Shown here one piece after another: positions 10,480 to 24,181 of a stretch of 64,000 nt of DNA (the first letter of the stretch is position 1; each line of letters starts with the position of its first letter). The stretch is from Diphasiastrum complanatum (Eukaryota; Streptophyta; Lycopodiopsida; Lycopodiales; Lycopodiaceae): contig CM055097.1 in assembly GCA_029204225.1 (NCBI GenBank), positions 49,552,754 to 49,616,753 on the forward strand. Direction: 5' to 3'. The notes beneath the pieces are model-generated. The model was not told the DNA's origin. It searched no databases and saw nothing but the letters and a program-made list of their open reading frames with translations. Position numbers and translations under genes: made by a program.

Positions 10480-11530
10480 GTCTCCTGCTCTCCCCACTCT
10501 CATTTCTACCGTCACTGTTCCACTCACCCCCGTTGTCATCCCCATAGTTACACCTCTTTCCACCACCATTGTTTCTTCGCCAATCACCACCATCTCTATT
10601 ACTACACTCGTTCAGCCACCCCTCGTAACTCTACCACCATCGGCCAGTTGGGATACTCAGACACTAGGTTGCTAGACCGCCTTAACGGGCCTCTAGAATC
10701 AACTTTACCAGATGCTCTCTGAAAGAGCTATTGAGAAATCTCACAGCCAAGTGGCGGCGGGGCAAACGCTGCAGGCCTTGACTGCTGACCAAGTTGCGCA
10801 GTTGAATAAAGAGAGAGAAAAAGAGAGGAAAGAGAGCCAAGAGCTGGTCCATCAATTGACCGAGCAGCTCAAGAAAGCAGAGCAAGCAGCTCAACAACAA
10901 CAACAACATATGGACAATCTCAAGTCCTAGATCTTCCAAGAGAAGACCGCTCGACAAACTTATCAATCTGACCGCCAGCATCTCGTCCTCAAACAAATAG
11001 TGCTGGAACAAGAATGTGAATCTCTTCGAGCCTTAGAGAGATCGCTCAAGGATTAGTCTGCCAATTGGAGCGTAATGTCTCAAAGGAGCAAACTGAGAAT
11101 CAGTGGGCCCAGACCAACTTCCAGACTCAACAGGCAGCCCTAAAAATGAAAGTTCAGCAAGCAAACCAGCAGGTGCAGGCCTTCTAGGCTGTCCTAGATC
11201 AAATGGTAGTCGTGACAGAAGATGAATCGTCGGTCGCTCACAAGTTGCAGAGGAAGTGCACCAAATATTACAAGGACCATTATGGCCGCGTGCTGTAAAC
11301 ATACCAAGATCAACGAAAGCTTCATGATGCTAAGCTCTGCACCAAGGATACTGAGTTGGCAACACTATGTGCCATGCTCCAAGAAGATGAGCAAGCGCTC
11401 CAGGTAGCAGAAGGCCAACTAAGGATCCTCAAGAAGCAGTTCAACGCCGTTCTAGAGTTCTCCACTGCTATAGATGATAATTTACCTTTTATTTTCTTGA
11501 TTCCTCAGGATCTAACTTTCTAGCCTGAAA
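10480..11530 (+). pseudogene. Pro/Thr-rich and coiled-coil protein, right part (interrupted by B1)
   Basis: The frame resumes after B1 as a Ser/Pro/Thr/Val-rich stretch (to about 10650). From 10712 comes a 72-codon open piece with a strong heptad pattern rich in Gln, Glu, Lys and Leu (LTADQVAQLNKEREKERKES, then QLTEQLKKAEQAAQQQQQ). Coiled-coil text continues through stops and frameshifts to about 11450 (SVAHKLQRKCTKYYKDHYG, LQEDEQALQVAEGQL). I do not recognise a family. It could be the structural protein of an old gypsy-like element or a decayed host gene. It ends against the copia gag fragment at 11540. Confidence 0.5.
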
Positions 11531-11539
11531 AGTTAAGAC

Positions 11540-12867
11540 ATCGTTGATAATCAAGGGCGAAGGATTATTCTCCTGGGTGGATGGCACAGAGGAGATGCCT
11601 ACAACATCAGGCAAGGAGCTATGTGAGTGGAGGGAGAAAAACGATAAGGCAGTAGTCTTGCTATCATCTTCCATCGAAGATAGTCTCACACTTCACCTAG
11701 CTACACTCTCCAAAGCTAAGGAGATGTGGGATGCATTGCTCACAAGATTTCAAACAAAATCAAGAAGTCAAATCATGATGCTGGAAGATCAGTTGACGAA
11801 TCTACAGTGGGATGGAAAAGACCTCACTTCCTTCGTAAGAAAGATGAAGGATCTATTCCTGTCACTACATAACTCTAGAGTAGAGAATGCAGTGTCAGTT
11901 GAGAAGCAGCTCACCTACCTGTTGAGAGCCTTACCCAGATCATTCCAGACAACGAGAACCCTGCTCACGAAAGATCCTGCCATGAACCTCAAAAAGGCGA
12001 TTGTCGAGATTCAAGAGGAAGTCGAGGCCAGAGAACAACTTGATCACAAGGATGGTTCTGACCAGGCCCTCTACGGCAAGAAAAAAAAAATCTAAGAAAC
12101 AAGTGAAGCCTAAGAGGGAGTCGAATCAGAGGTAGAATCGTGATCAGCAAGCATAGGGGACCAGCAAAGGCAACTGGAAGAGCAAAGAGAGGTCCAAACA
12201 ACAAGGTGCAGACGAGAAGACTTGTGTGAGATGTAGAAGAAACGGGCATACAGTAGATGCTTGCTGGCTCAATCCCAAGATTGAGTGTATTCACTGCCAC
12301 AAGAAGGGTCACACAGCTGTGGATTGTCGCCAGAACCTGAGAAACAAAGCAGCACATAACAGACAGAAGAACAGCAACAGTTCATCCTATGTCGAGGAGC
12401 TCGAGAGCTCAAAGATGGGCAAAGAAAGAACGAACAGAAACTATTCAACCGCCTACATCTGTGAAGACGTGTGTGTAGCATCAACATCTGACACACATGA
12501 GGTGATCCTAGATTCAGGAGCCACCTCACACTTTGTGACATCAAGACGAATAATGTCTGATTTCAGAAGTGCAGATCCTTCAAGATTCATAGTTCTTGGA
12601 GATGGATCTAGACATCAAGTGAACGGTATTGGTTCACTATGGCTCAACACCAACGACAAAGACAGACGGCTCGAAGACGTTCTGTTCGTGCCTACTCTGC
12701 AACAAGATTTGCTTTCTGTAGCAAGAATAGCAGATTCAGGGATGCGTGTGATGTTTTCTGACAAAGCATGCAACGTAATTGATGCCAGTACCAGTACAAA
12801 TGAACTCATCCCAGATGGATGTACATATTTGTCTCCAAACAATGTAACTATTTATTTACCCTCCTGA
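11540..12867 (+). pseudogene. Copia gag-protease fragment
   Basis: A 183-codon gag piece lacks the usual first 40-50 residues. It has TLSKAKEMWDALLTRFQTKS and LLRALPRSFQTTRTLL blocks and ends in a Lys run (12094). In another frame follow two tandem zinc knuckles, CVRCRRNGHTVDAC and CIHCHKKGHTAVDC (12220-12330), and a protease with VILDSGATSHFVTSRR (12505-12550) and LFVPTLQQDLLSVARIA. The text stops at 12867 before any integrase. Both ends are truncations, with no LTR or primer site. Two knuckles instead of one is a difference from the other copia copies here. Confidence 0.85.
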
Positions 12868-13200
12868 AAAAAGAGAACACGCTTCTCAAAATCTATCTCA
12901 GGGTGCTTATTAAATAACCACTCGTATCCTGGAATTATGTTTGTATGTGCTAAATCTAAAACATGGAAATCTATTAACTCTCTATGATCTTGGATCCAAA
13001 CTGGAAGTCTTGGAACTTTAACATCCCACGTCTCCAACTCCACACCTGAAGCTAGATATACTCAATATCTATGATTACTGGCTTCAGTTTTCAGGCCGAG
13101 TTTCTGCACAAGACCAGAGTTAATGAGATTATGAGTAGATCCACTGTCCATTAAAATACTAACTTCATGTCCATCAACAGTGTCTTTTAAACAAAATAAA
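12852..13200 (-). pseudogene. Ty3/gypsy aspartic protease
   Basis: Minus-strand translation gives VSILMDSGSTHNLIN, the D-S-G protease active site with the flanking pattern of Ty3 elements, then a stop at about 13070. The conserved end, IIPGYEWLFNKHPEID (about 12885-12935), follows. The G-x-x-WL...P-x-ID motif is characteristic of plant gypsy protease. Confidence 0.8.
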
Positions 13201-13336
13201 TCATTTGTCAAGTATGAAGTAGTACTAAAAGAACAATCACACTCACAGTTAACCTTATTAATTTACAACTTAAGATTTTCTTTACCTAACATCTCAATCA
13301 CTTGAGCTACGTCTTTCTTTCGTTCTGGGCAAAATT

Positions 13337-14060
13337 TCATAACATGTCCAGGCTTATACAATGAAAACACACATTGTTCCTTCTAGCCTTTTTTTGGGAC
13401 AGATGTTTCTTTTGTCTAAACTCAGATGCAGCTTGATCCAGTTCGTCGAAATACTTGGATTTCTTATTCCCACGAACTCTTTTTTTTTCTTTCTTCTGGC
13501 TGGGTCCGGATGATCTAGATGGATTAGCCTGTAATTGCTTCATGGATGCCACCACTGTGGAATCATACGCTTTCACAACTCGTACGACATCATCGAAAGT
13601 TTGAAGCACATTACTCTTGCACTCATTCTGATATCTGCAGGTAGACCTAGGATAAACTGCCACAGTGCCAATTTTGCATTGAATGAGAGAACTTTATTCC
13701 ATAAATCCATAAAATCTTGCAGGTACAAGTCCAATTTTTGAGTACCCACTTTGTAGTTAACAAATCTTTGGTAGAAATTCGAGTCGTCTACAACCACAAT
13801 GACTTTCTGAACACTTCCATAAACTCATCCCATGTGGTAGGTTTTGGTTGCAAATTACGCCACCACGACGAAGCTTTACACACGGAAGAACAGAATAACA
13901 CTTAGTCTTTTTTTCTTCAGGAATTCCGTGTAGATTAGTATAATCGGTCCACTTGGTTAATCAGTCATCTACAACTTCAGATTTTTTCTCTTTCTTCTCT
14001 CCCGAAAAAGGTTCAAGCTGAAAGCCCAAATTTGGTGCGGATAAAGTTTTCACTTAATTT
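13337..14060 (-). pseudogene. Ty3/gypsy gag relic
   Basis: Retrotrans_gag-type blocks are visible in broken frames: ASSWWRNLQPKPTTWDEFME (about 13820-13880), NFYQRFVNYKVGTQKLDLYL (13720-13785), LGLPADIRMSARV, then a Lys/Arg-rich tail and a knuckle start VCFHC (about 13365-13380) without a recognisable second half. Stops and frameshifts occur at about 13800 and 13640. The W-x-x-F spacing is the usual capsid signature. Confidence 0.75.
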
Positions 14061-15620
14061 AATGGTACTTCTATTTGTTGATCCCTTCAAGTGTTCCTAT
14101 TGTTTATTTCATTAAGCACTTGGCTTAACGACTGACAAATTTAAAATTAGGTAGGCATTGGCACCTGACCATCAAGAGCTGCATTTGCATTATCATCTAC
14201 CATATTGATTTCCTGACATGCAAAATTAGCTTAATTAGTCAAGATCCAATCATCAACTAATGAGTGAAAAGTTTAGAACCTTCATGATTGGCCGATATTA
14301 CTCAGCAAGGTCTTTCACTGATCTAAGCAAATTTTATCAAATCAATATTAGACTGATTTAAACAACAACAACTTTTAGGACCAAAACTAAAAATTTACGA
14401 AAAACTAGGATTTTCAAAATTCGTTCAAAATGGACCAACTGTGAAAATCGATTAAGAAGATCGATTTATCATATTCACATGCACCATCACAAATCAAAGG
14501 CATTTCAAAACATCCTGCATGCGTCTAACTTGACATGCACTGATTTTTTCAAAGAAATGAATTTTTTTTCGTAAATAGCCTAGTTACTAGGAATTTTGTT
14601 TTTTGATCTAGAATTTTTAAAAATAGCTTCATGCAAGAAATCTACTGATCAATCTATTGATTACGCATGCAACATGCATCCAAGCATGTTTCTAACATGT
14701 CCAACAGACAATCATAAGCTTAGATCATGCAAAAAGTGCATTTTTGGCCTCCTTCAACAAGCAAAATTTTAACATGATGGTGTCTATGCTCACCTATCCA
14801 AATTGGATGCATGATGGCTCAAATCAAAGGAAGTCTATCATGTCTTTAAGCTTGTAATGAGAACCAACAGGCTCAGACCCCCATTTGATAGGTTTTCATG
14901 TCCAAAAATCACCAAAATACCCTATTTTTTGATGTTCTGAGCCTCCTAATGGTGTCCAATCCTAACCAAACTTCATGAAAGTTTTAGTACAGCTTCATTT
15001 CATCTTTGAAAACGTGCTTACCAGCTATTGGCTAAAATTTCTGAGATCTACCACAAAATTAGTCCAAAAATTAATAATAATAACCATGTTTTTTGACCAA
15101 TTTTGACCAAAATTTGTGGGATAAATCCACAAATAAGTGCAATCTGATCCTAATCCCTGTAAATCCATTACATGCAAGCAATAAAAGTTCTTATTTTAGT
15201 TAAATATGGAATCTATAGCCCATTTCTAGTCCAAAAACCCCAAAGTTTGGTCCAAGATCACTATCTAATCATCCTTTTGACTATTCAAACATCATGCAAT
15301 CATTAGATTCAATCATTAATGATTGTAAAATAGTAAGTACAATCTTGGAAATGTACTACATCAATACCTATGATCTAAACAAAAACCATAAATTTCAGGA
15401 GAAAAATTCACTAAAACTATAAAAAAATCCTATGATTCTATCAAAATTCATGAAGCAAATCCACAATTATGATCTTTAGGCAGAAAGTACACCAAGGATC
15501 TAAGAATCCACCTACTTGGAAAAGAATTCCACCACCTGGAGAAATAAGCAAAGAGATACACCAAAAGAACTACAAAAATCCAAGATCCTCAAGCCCTACC
15601 TCCTGGTTGATGTGATCCAA
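14061..15620. other. 1.56 kb without a gene (presumed leader)
   Basis: AT-rich sequence between the gag relic and the minus-strand primer site. I see no domain, repeat array or RNA gene. Its place suggests the untranslated leader of the Ty3-like relic. Confidence 0.5.
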
Positions 15621-15632
15621 GCTCTAATACCA
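15621..15632 (-). other. Primer-binding site (minus strand)
   Basis: GCTCTAATACCA on the plus strand is the reverse complement of TGGTATTAGAGC, one base from the tRNA-Met primer site. One base separates it from the end of LTR X. Confidence 0.7.
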
Positions 15633-15633
15633 C

Positions 15634-16777
15634 TATAACGATTGCCAAGTGAAGATCTTCAAGAATCCTATCACATGCAAACCAGAAGGACACTTGTGGA
15701 GCATAGACCACCCAACCAACATGAAGAGGCTAGTAAATAACCCTAACCCTTCACCCCCAAGCCATAGTGAATGAATACAAGAGAGGAGAGGAAACCTGGC
15801 TCAAGAATCTAAAATTCCAATAGGGAGATGGGCAAGTTTCCATGGTATGTATTCTCTCCAAGAGGGACGAATATTTTTCTTAGGATCCCCATGCAACCTA
15901 TATTAAGCTGTTGACCTCCTATTCTTGCATTAAAGCAGTCATTCACAATGCAATTGCTATGTCCAATTATAAGTCTGGGCCTGTCATAAAACATGGGGAA
16001 GACTGGCAGGGAAAGCTTGAGAGTAGGCATGTAGGAACGGAAGCTCAACAGTTAGCAGCAGAAATATTCAAGATGAATCATTCATACAAAATTGCACAAA
16101 TGAACAAGTAAACACTTACATTGCTTGATTTAGCTAGTAGTATATATTCACAAGTGTTTTCAAAAAATATCTTACAAGCATTGAATGCTATTTATGCTAG
16201 TCTTTGTATATGTACAAAGTGGGTAACCGCCCTTGGGATATTTTAGCGGTCCAACTGTTTTTAGGGTTGATGATAAGTTGGCGACGTCGGTCTGCCACTG
16301 TTGGAAAAATCCGAAAAATGCGAAGGTGCCCTTGAACAGAGAAAGCATGTAAATCCCGAAGGTGCCTTTAAAGCGAAGGCAGAGAAATGCGAAAAACCCG
16401 ACAGTGCCTTTAAATTGAAAATTGGTCACAGTGTTGCATTTTTTCCGAAGGTGCGAAAAATGCGAAAAACCCGACAGTGCCTTTTTCCCGCTAGTGTCGC
16501 TTTTTCTTGACAATGTCGCTTTTTTCCGACAGTGCGAAAAAGACGAAGGTGCTTTAAAACGAAAATGGTTTAAGGAAAAACAAAGTTTGGAAAAATGCGA
16601 AGGTTCGAAATATGTTGTCGACCTTCGGCTATTTTCAGGATGCTCATTACTTGAACGATTTGTTAAGGTTGAGCATAAGAAATCTAATAGGGCCCTCATA
16701 TGATTATTACTTACTTGATACGACCACGTCCGGAATGACATAGCATAACTAATAACCACATACAACTGGAGTGACCA
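15634..16777 (-). repeat. LTR X, first copy, split by a 708-bp insert
   Basis: Without the insert at 15982-16689 this is about 430 bp. It matches 35834-36258 in inverse orientation through its whole length. On the minus strand it begins TGGTCACTCC and ends ATCGTTATA one base before a primer site, so it behaves as a 5' LTR. The two copies differ at scattered positions. The ends read TG...TA. Confidence 0.7.
15982..16689. mobile_element. 708-bp insertion in LTR X with GGGCC duplication
   Basis: The second copy of LTR X lacks this segment, and GGGCC occurs on both sides (15977-15981 and 16690-16694). The insert starts TGTCATAAAAC and ends AAATCTAATA. It has no coding frame I trust. Its middle holds a degenerate array of CGACAGTGCC/CGAAGGTGCC units (16290-16610). 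A solo LTR of an unknown family is the simplest reading, but the ends are not inverted repeats. Confidence 0.65.
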
Positions 16778-16859
16778 ACTATCCACGTCAGGAATTATTC
16801 TGATTCCCTTATATAGGACGGACATAACAACAAAACACTTATTCATTGCACAAAAGAGA

Positions 16860-17145
16860 TGATATGGATCAAGAGGATGATCAAGGATCTTCACTTGCTA
16901 GATTCTTTAGAGAGCCCAATCATCCAATCAGCCCAAAAGTTGGCAAGCAATCCTGTATTTCATGCTAGGAGCAAGCATATTGAGGTGTCATATCACTTTG
17001 TGAGGGAGCAAGTCATGGCAAATGAGGTGGAGCTTCAACATGTACCGTCAAAGGAATGTGTAGCTGATATCTTCACCAAAGCATTGGAAAAATACTTGTT
17101 TAAAAGCATAGGACTTCACTTGGAGTATTCTCAAAGTCTATGCTA
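16860..17145 (+). pseudogene. Copia RNase H C-terminal fragment
   Basis: A 95-codon frame carries QSAQKLASNPVFHARSKHIE, then YHFVREQVMANEVELQHVPS and CVADIFTKALEKYLF, the conserved end of copia RNase H. It stops naturally just before a polypurine tract. Nothing of the reverse transcriptase remains to the left, where LTR X and its flank begin. Confidence 0.85.
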
Positions 17146-17154
17146 AAACTAGTT

Positions 17155-17729
17155 GAAGAGGGAGTGTGAGAAATTGTCAACTAGTTTGCTATTTTGGACA
17201 TATTTGTTTATTTGGCAATTGAGGCCAATTTTCATATTAGACTTAGAGTTTGACTTTTCAAAGTTATATTAGTCTAAAAGCATTTGAATTACCACTTTTG
17301 GAAATTGAGAGAAATAGTAGGAGGTCGAGATTGATAGATTCAAATTTGAATGTTGGAGACATTGAATCTTGTCCACATTAATAGTAGGGTTTTTATTATG
17401 GAGGGAAACCAAACTCATTAATGATGCGTGGACCTGTTATAAAAGGATGTAAACTCGTGGGAGAAAGAATTCTTCTCTCTCTCATCTCATTTCATGCTTA
17501 TACATGAGTTCTCTTGGGCTCATCTATCCATTGGTGCACTATTTTGATGATATCTTGCATCTTGTGTGTAGAATGCTCATATTTTGCTATATTCGGATCC
17601 ACATGTGTGAAATACAGTAGGTTACAGTTATTGTATGGAAAAAAACTTCATATTATCATAATTTTGATGTTTGATCAATATCTTATTGAGTTTGCATCTC
17701 TTTCATTAAGTAGATGTTGATTTTCTACA
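17155..17729 (+). repeat. Polypurine tract and probable 3' LTR
   Basis: GAAGAGGGAG (17155-17164) is followed by TGTGAGAAATTGTCAAC, very close to the start of the LTR of copia D (TGTGAAAATTGTCAAC). The right end is uncertain. GATTTTCTACA at 17729 is the best match for an inverted end and gives about 565 bp. No target duplication was found. Confidence 0.6.
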
Positions 17730-18974
17730 TTGCAAATGATGTAAATTGTCATGTCTTACAAACCAAAGATCAATAGATGATTTTGGATCTTAATGATTGA
17801 CAAAATCTTCACATGCTACATATGTGAACTAAATTTGGAAATTTGTCATAATACAAATTTATTGAGAAAAGTGGTGTACCAAAATCATAAAAAATACCTA
17901 CCAATCGATCACCCTTTTTGAACAACACAAATGTGAGCTTGCAAGGGACCAAAAGATGGCCCTTTAGTCACACATCCACCTCCATGAATGGGAGTAAAAG
18001 ATTGGTATGATGAGTGGATTAAATTCCATAATGTAAATGACTATTGGGATAAAACAATTGAAGGCATGAGAAGAACATTGATATCCCAACGATTACCCTA
18101 TTGGAACAAATATCCTAGTTAATCACCCTTTTAAGTAGTATTTTATTCTTAGTCAATTTTGTGCAATGTCAATCTTGTAGGTGGTTCACCTTAGAAGAGA
18201 TCAAATGGAGTGAAGTGCAATCAAAAGAGCAAGAAATGATTAGAATGATGTACTTGTTGGAAAAATATTTTCCAACTTCGTTCACATATACAAAAGTTCA
18301 TTTTCTCATGCATTTGGTCTAAAAGACTTCCATTGTCATTCATGTGCACACTAGATGGATGGTTTACCTTGAGTGTTTTATGAGAGTGCTAAAGGACTTC
18401 GTGAGACAAAACACAAGGTTAGAATATAGCATCTTGTTGGATTTATCCCTCTCCCATCCTAAATCCCACATTAACTAGCTCCATTCATATTGCTGCAGTT
18501 TGTAAATTGTAGAGAAATAATGCCCTAAAGAAATAAAGGCTTTTCCCATCTTCTATCTTCACATAGACCTTGATGACATGAAATTACCAATGACCATTAT
18601 TATATTTGGATATTGTATGAACTTATTGCTTTAATGATTTCAGTAGCAAGTATTACTACCTATAGAACTAAGAACCTTTTATGAGCCATGTATGATGGTA
18701 TGGAAATTGAACTTTCTTTGAAGGTATGTGCAGGTACTCACGAAAGTGCATAAAGAACAAGAAGAAGAATAAGAAGCCTTCTAGCCTTAAGGATTGACCT
18801 TTCTTTGAAGATATGTGCAGGTACTCATAAAAGTGCCTGAAGGACAAGAACAGGAACAAAAAGCTTTCTAAGCTAAAGGCTGTTAACAAAAAAGGCTTAT
18901 TTCTAAGTCTATAATGAAGGCTCAGAGGAGTCTATAAAGAAGGCTTATCTCTAGAAAGATTTGGTACATGAAGG
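17730..18974. other. 1.2 kb without a gene; contains an 87-bp tandem duplication
   Basis: AT-rich, no domain seen. A segment starting ATTGAACTTTCTTTGAAGG at 18706 is repeated at 18793 (ATTGACCTTTCTTTGAAGA) with an 87-bp period and moderate divergence. Confidence 0.55.
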
Positions 18975-19135
18975 ATGCTTGAAAGTAGTTTAGATTGATC
19001 ATTTGCGAAGTTTAATCTTATCGTACCTTCACCCTTGATAGCACACATATAGCTTGTGTGCTATTACTGCCCAGGTGAACAAACTTCTTGGTATTGTAAG
19101 GCATATAGGATTCGAAGCAGCCGAAAGACAGGTGT
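18975..19135 (-). pseudogene. Copia protease scrap
   Basis: This short stretch matches 2020-2140 of relic 1 at DNA level. Its minus-strand translation includes YNTKKFVHLGSNST, the protease strand after the active site. The active-site aspartate itself is not included. Confidence 0.6.
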
Positions 19136-20706
<1,571 letters not shown>

Positions 20707-21290
20707 TCCCAAAAGTTTATCTCTAAGTCTAAAATGAGTTTTGGCCTCAATTCGCAATTTACCAAAATATGATTAAACTTGTTGAAATCTCTCACACTCC
20801 CTCTTCAACTAGATTTGGCATAGTTTTAACCATACTACTTTGATCCAACTTTAGAATGATCTCCATCCTAAGTATAGATCTCCTTTCTAAGGTTCTAAAT
20901 TATCTTTCATAATTGGTATAGAGAATAGTGTCCAAATTGGATGTTTCACTATCTCTTACATCAATTTTACACATCAAGATATAACTAGAACATGAAGAAC
21001 CAAATAGAATGTGAATGCAATGATTCCTCCGTGCTTCAAACTTTGAAATATCTAGAAAATTACAGCAACCAAAACAATAAATGTGAGTGATGACCACTTG
21101 CTTGCTTGTCTCCTCCAACTTTGTCCTTTCTTGATATGTCTACACCATAAAACTCCATGAATGAGCCGGGACATGGACGTAACATAATCTTCCATGAACG
21201 AAAGACTTTCAAACTTGATGGAGCATCCTCGAGCCAAATTGATAAAGCATTTTCGAATCCACACCATATTTATGCTATTGATGGAGATGG
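20707..21290 (-). mobile_element. 3' end of a copia D-like element, with polypurine tract and LTR start
   Basis: The minus-strand sequence from about 21060 to 20800 aligns with 34120-34380, the stretch before the 3' LTR of copia D (shared TGTAAAATTGATGTAAGA and GATGGAGATCATTCT). It ends in GAAGAGGGAG (20797-20806) and an LTR start TGTGAGAGATTTCAAC. About 90 bp of LTR remain before the poly-G run. From 21060 to 21290 similarity to D becomes patchy. No protein domain is visible. Confidence 0.65.
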
Positions 21291-21429
21291 GTCAAGGCTT
21301 TAAGAGGAGGAAATTCAAGATCCTATGTCTCCAAGGAGGTCTTCAAGGAACAAATATGAGCCTTTGAGGCTCACATATGTTGAAAGAGGAATTCAAGATG
21401 AAGTTGGCAATCCCTCTCCCCACTCTTTA

Positions 21430-22600
21430 CATCTTTTGATGAACGTTCAATTGTAAAAGAAGCATTAGATTCTAAAAGTTGGCATGAAGCAATGATTTTG
21501 GAGTTCAACACATTGATAGAAAATCATACATGGAAATCAGTTGATCTTCCATCTAATAAGAAGGCTATTGGTTGTAAATGGGTAATTAGAACAAAATATA
21601 ATCAAGATGGATCAATCAAGTTTAAGATTCAGCTACGTGCAAAAGGATATGCTCAAGTCAAAGGTTTGGATTATGAAGAGACTTTTGACCCGTGGCAAAA
21701 ATGACTACCATAAGGATCTTGATTGTTGTATCTTCACATTTCAATTGGATGCTTTTTCGTACGGATGTGACTAATTCCTTTTTATATGGTTACCTCGAGG
21801 AGGAGACATACATGGATACATGGAGCGACGTGAGGTCTTCATCAAGCATGGAGATGAAGACCATGTTTGTTTGCTAAAAAAAACAGAGCTCGTATGGCTT
21901 AAAACAAACTCCAAGATCACGACATTCTCAACTCAATACCTTCCTCCTATCACTTGGATTGATTTTAAGTTATTGTGATATATCATTGTACTTTAAGTTT
22001 TATGATGGTGATGTTGTAATTCTTGTATTTTATGTAGATGACACAATATTTTGTGGAGATAATGTCAATCTCATTGATGAAGCCAAATTGGCATTGAGTA
22101 AGGAATTTAAAATGCAAGATCTCATTTACTTGCACTATATATTAGACATTGAGGTAGTTAGAACTTGTACTTATAGTTTTATTTTTCTGTCAATCCAACA
22201 TGCTACTTCAATATATATATATATATATATATATATAATTCAATATGATAATGTGCTAGAAAATAGAAACTCCAAAGGTGCATCATGTAAGAGATGTAAA
22301 TGGAGTTCATGAAAGAACCTTCAAGGACATCACACTCAATAGGAGTCTTATAGGCTCCTTAATATGGCTTACTATTACAAGACCAATCTAAGCTATAATG
22401 TTGATTATTGAGTCAACACATGAAATCTCCTTTGATTTATCATTGGAAACTAGCCAAAAGAGTGCTAGATACATGTATAACACACTAAACTTTGAAATAT
22501 TGTATAAAGAATATCACATTGATTTGATTGCCCTCAAGGATGGTGATACTTGCAACCATCTTTCCACCAGAGCAGCATCTATGAGAACATGTTGAACTGG
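21430..22600 (+). pseudogene. Copia reverse transcriptase relic
   Basis: Three frames together give most of a reverse transcriptase: ALDSKSWHEAMILEF, GCKWVIRTKYNQDGS, AKGYAQVKGLDYEETF (21460-21690), TDVTNSFLYGYLEEETYM (21760-21810), then VFYVDDTIFCGDN (about 22025-22065) and EFKMQDLIYLHYILDIEV. A TA repeat sits inside the next block, and weak RNase H text follows (WKLAKRVLDTCITH). Frameshifts at about 21695 and 21830-21950 and the repeat make it a relic. Confidence 0.8.
22211..22236 (+). repeat. (AT)n microsatellite inside the RT relic
   Basis: About 13 AT units interrupt the conserved block after the catalytic motif. Confidence 0.9.
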
Positions 22601-23932
<1,332 letters not shown>

Positions 23933-24181
23933 TCTTATGAGATTGAGGTAGATTGTGGATGAATTGTTGTTCTATGCATTTGTAGGGTTTATGAAGCAAC
24001 TAGGCCTACTTCAAGAGGGTTTTGCTTAAGATCCATAACTATGCTCAAGTTCAATCTTAGGGTTATTTCATTCATGTTGATTCTTTCATCTTTCATGCTA
24101 TATTGCAAGTGCTCTTGCCTAATGTGCTTTTTTGCCTATTGGTAGTTCATGTTCCAATTCCTTCACATGAGAGCTTGATCA

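Larger units (their letters stand above)
12868..15632 (-). mobile_element. Ty3/gypsy-like relic: primer site, leader, gag, protease
   Basis: On the minus strand the order from high to low coordinates is LTR X (15634-16777), primer site (15621-15632), about 1.6 kb without coding sequence, gag (14060-13337) and aspartic protease (13200-12852). It is cut before reverse transcriptase, where the plus-strand copia gag-protease fragment ends. Linking LTR X to this gag is an inference from order and orientation. Confidence 0.65.
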
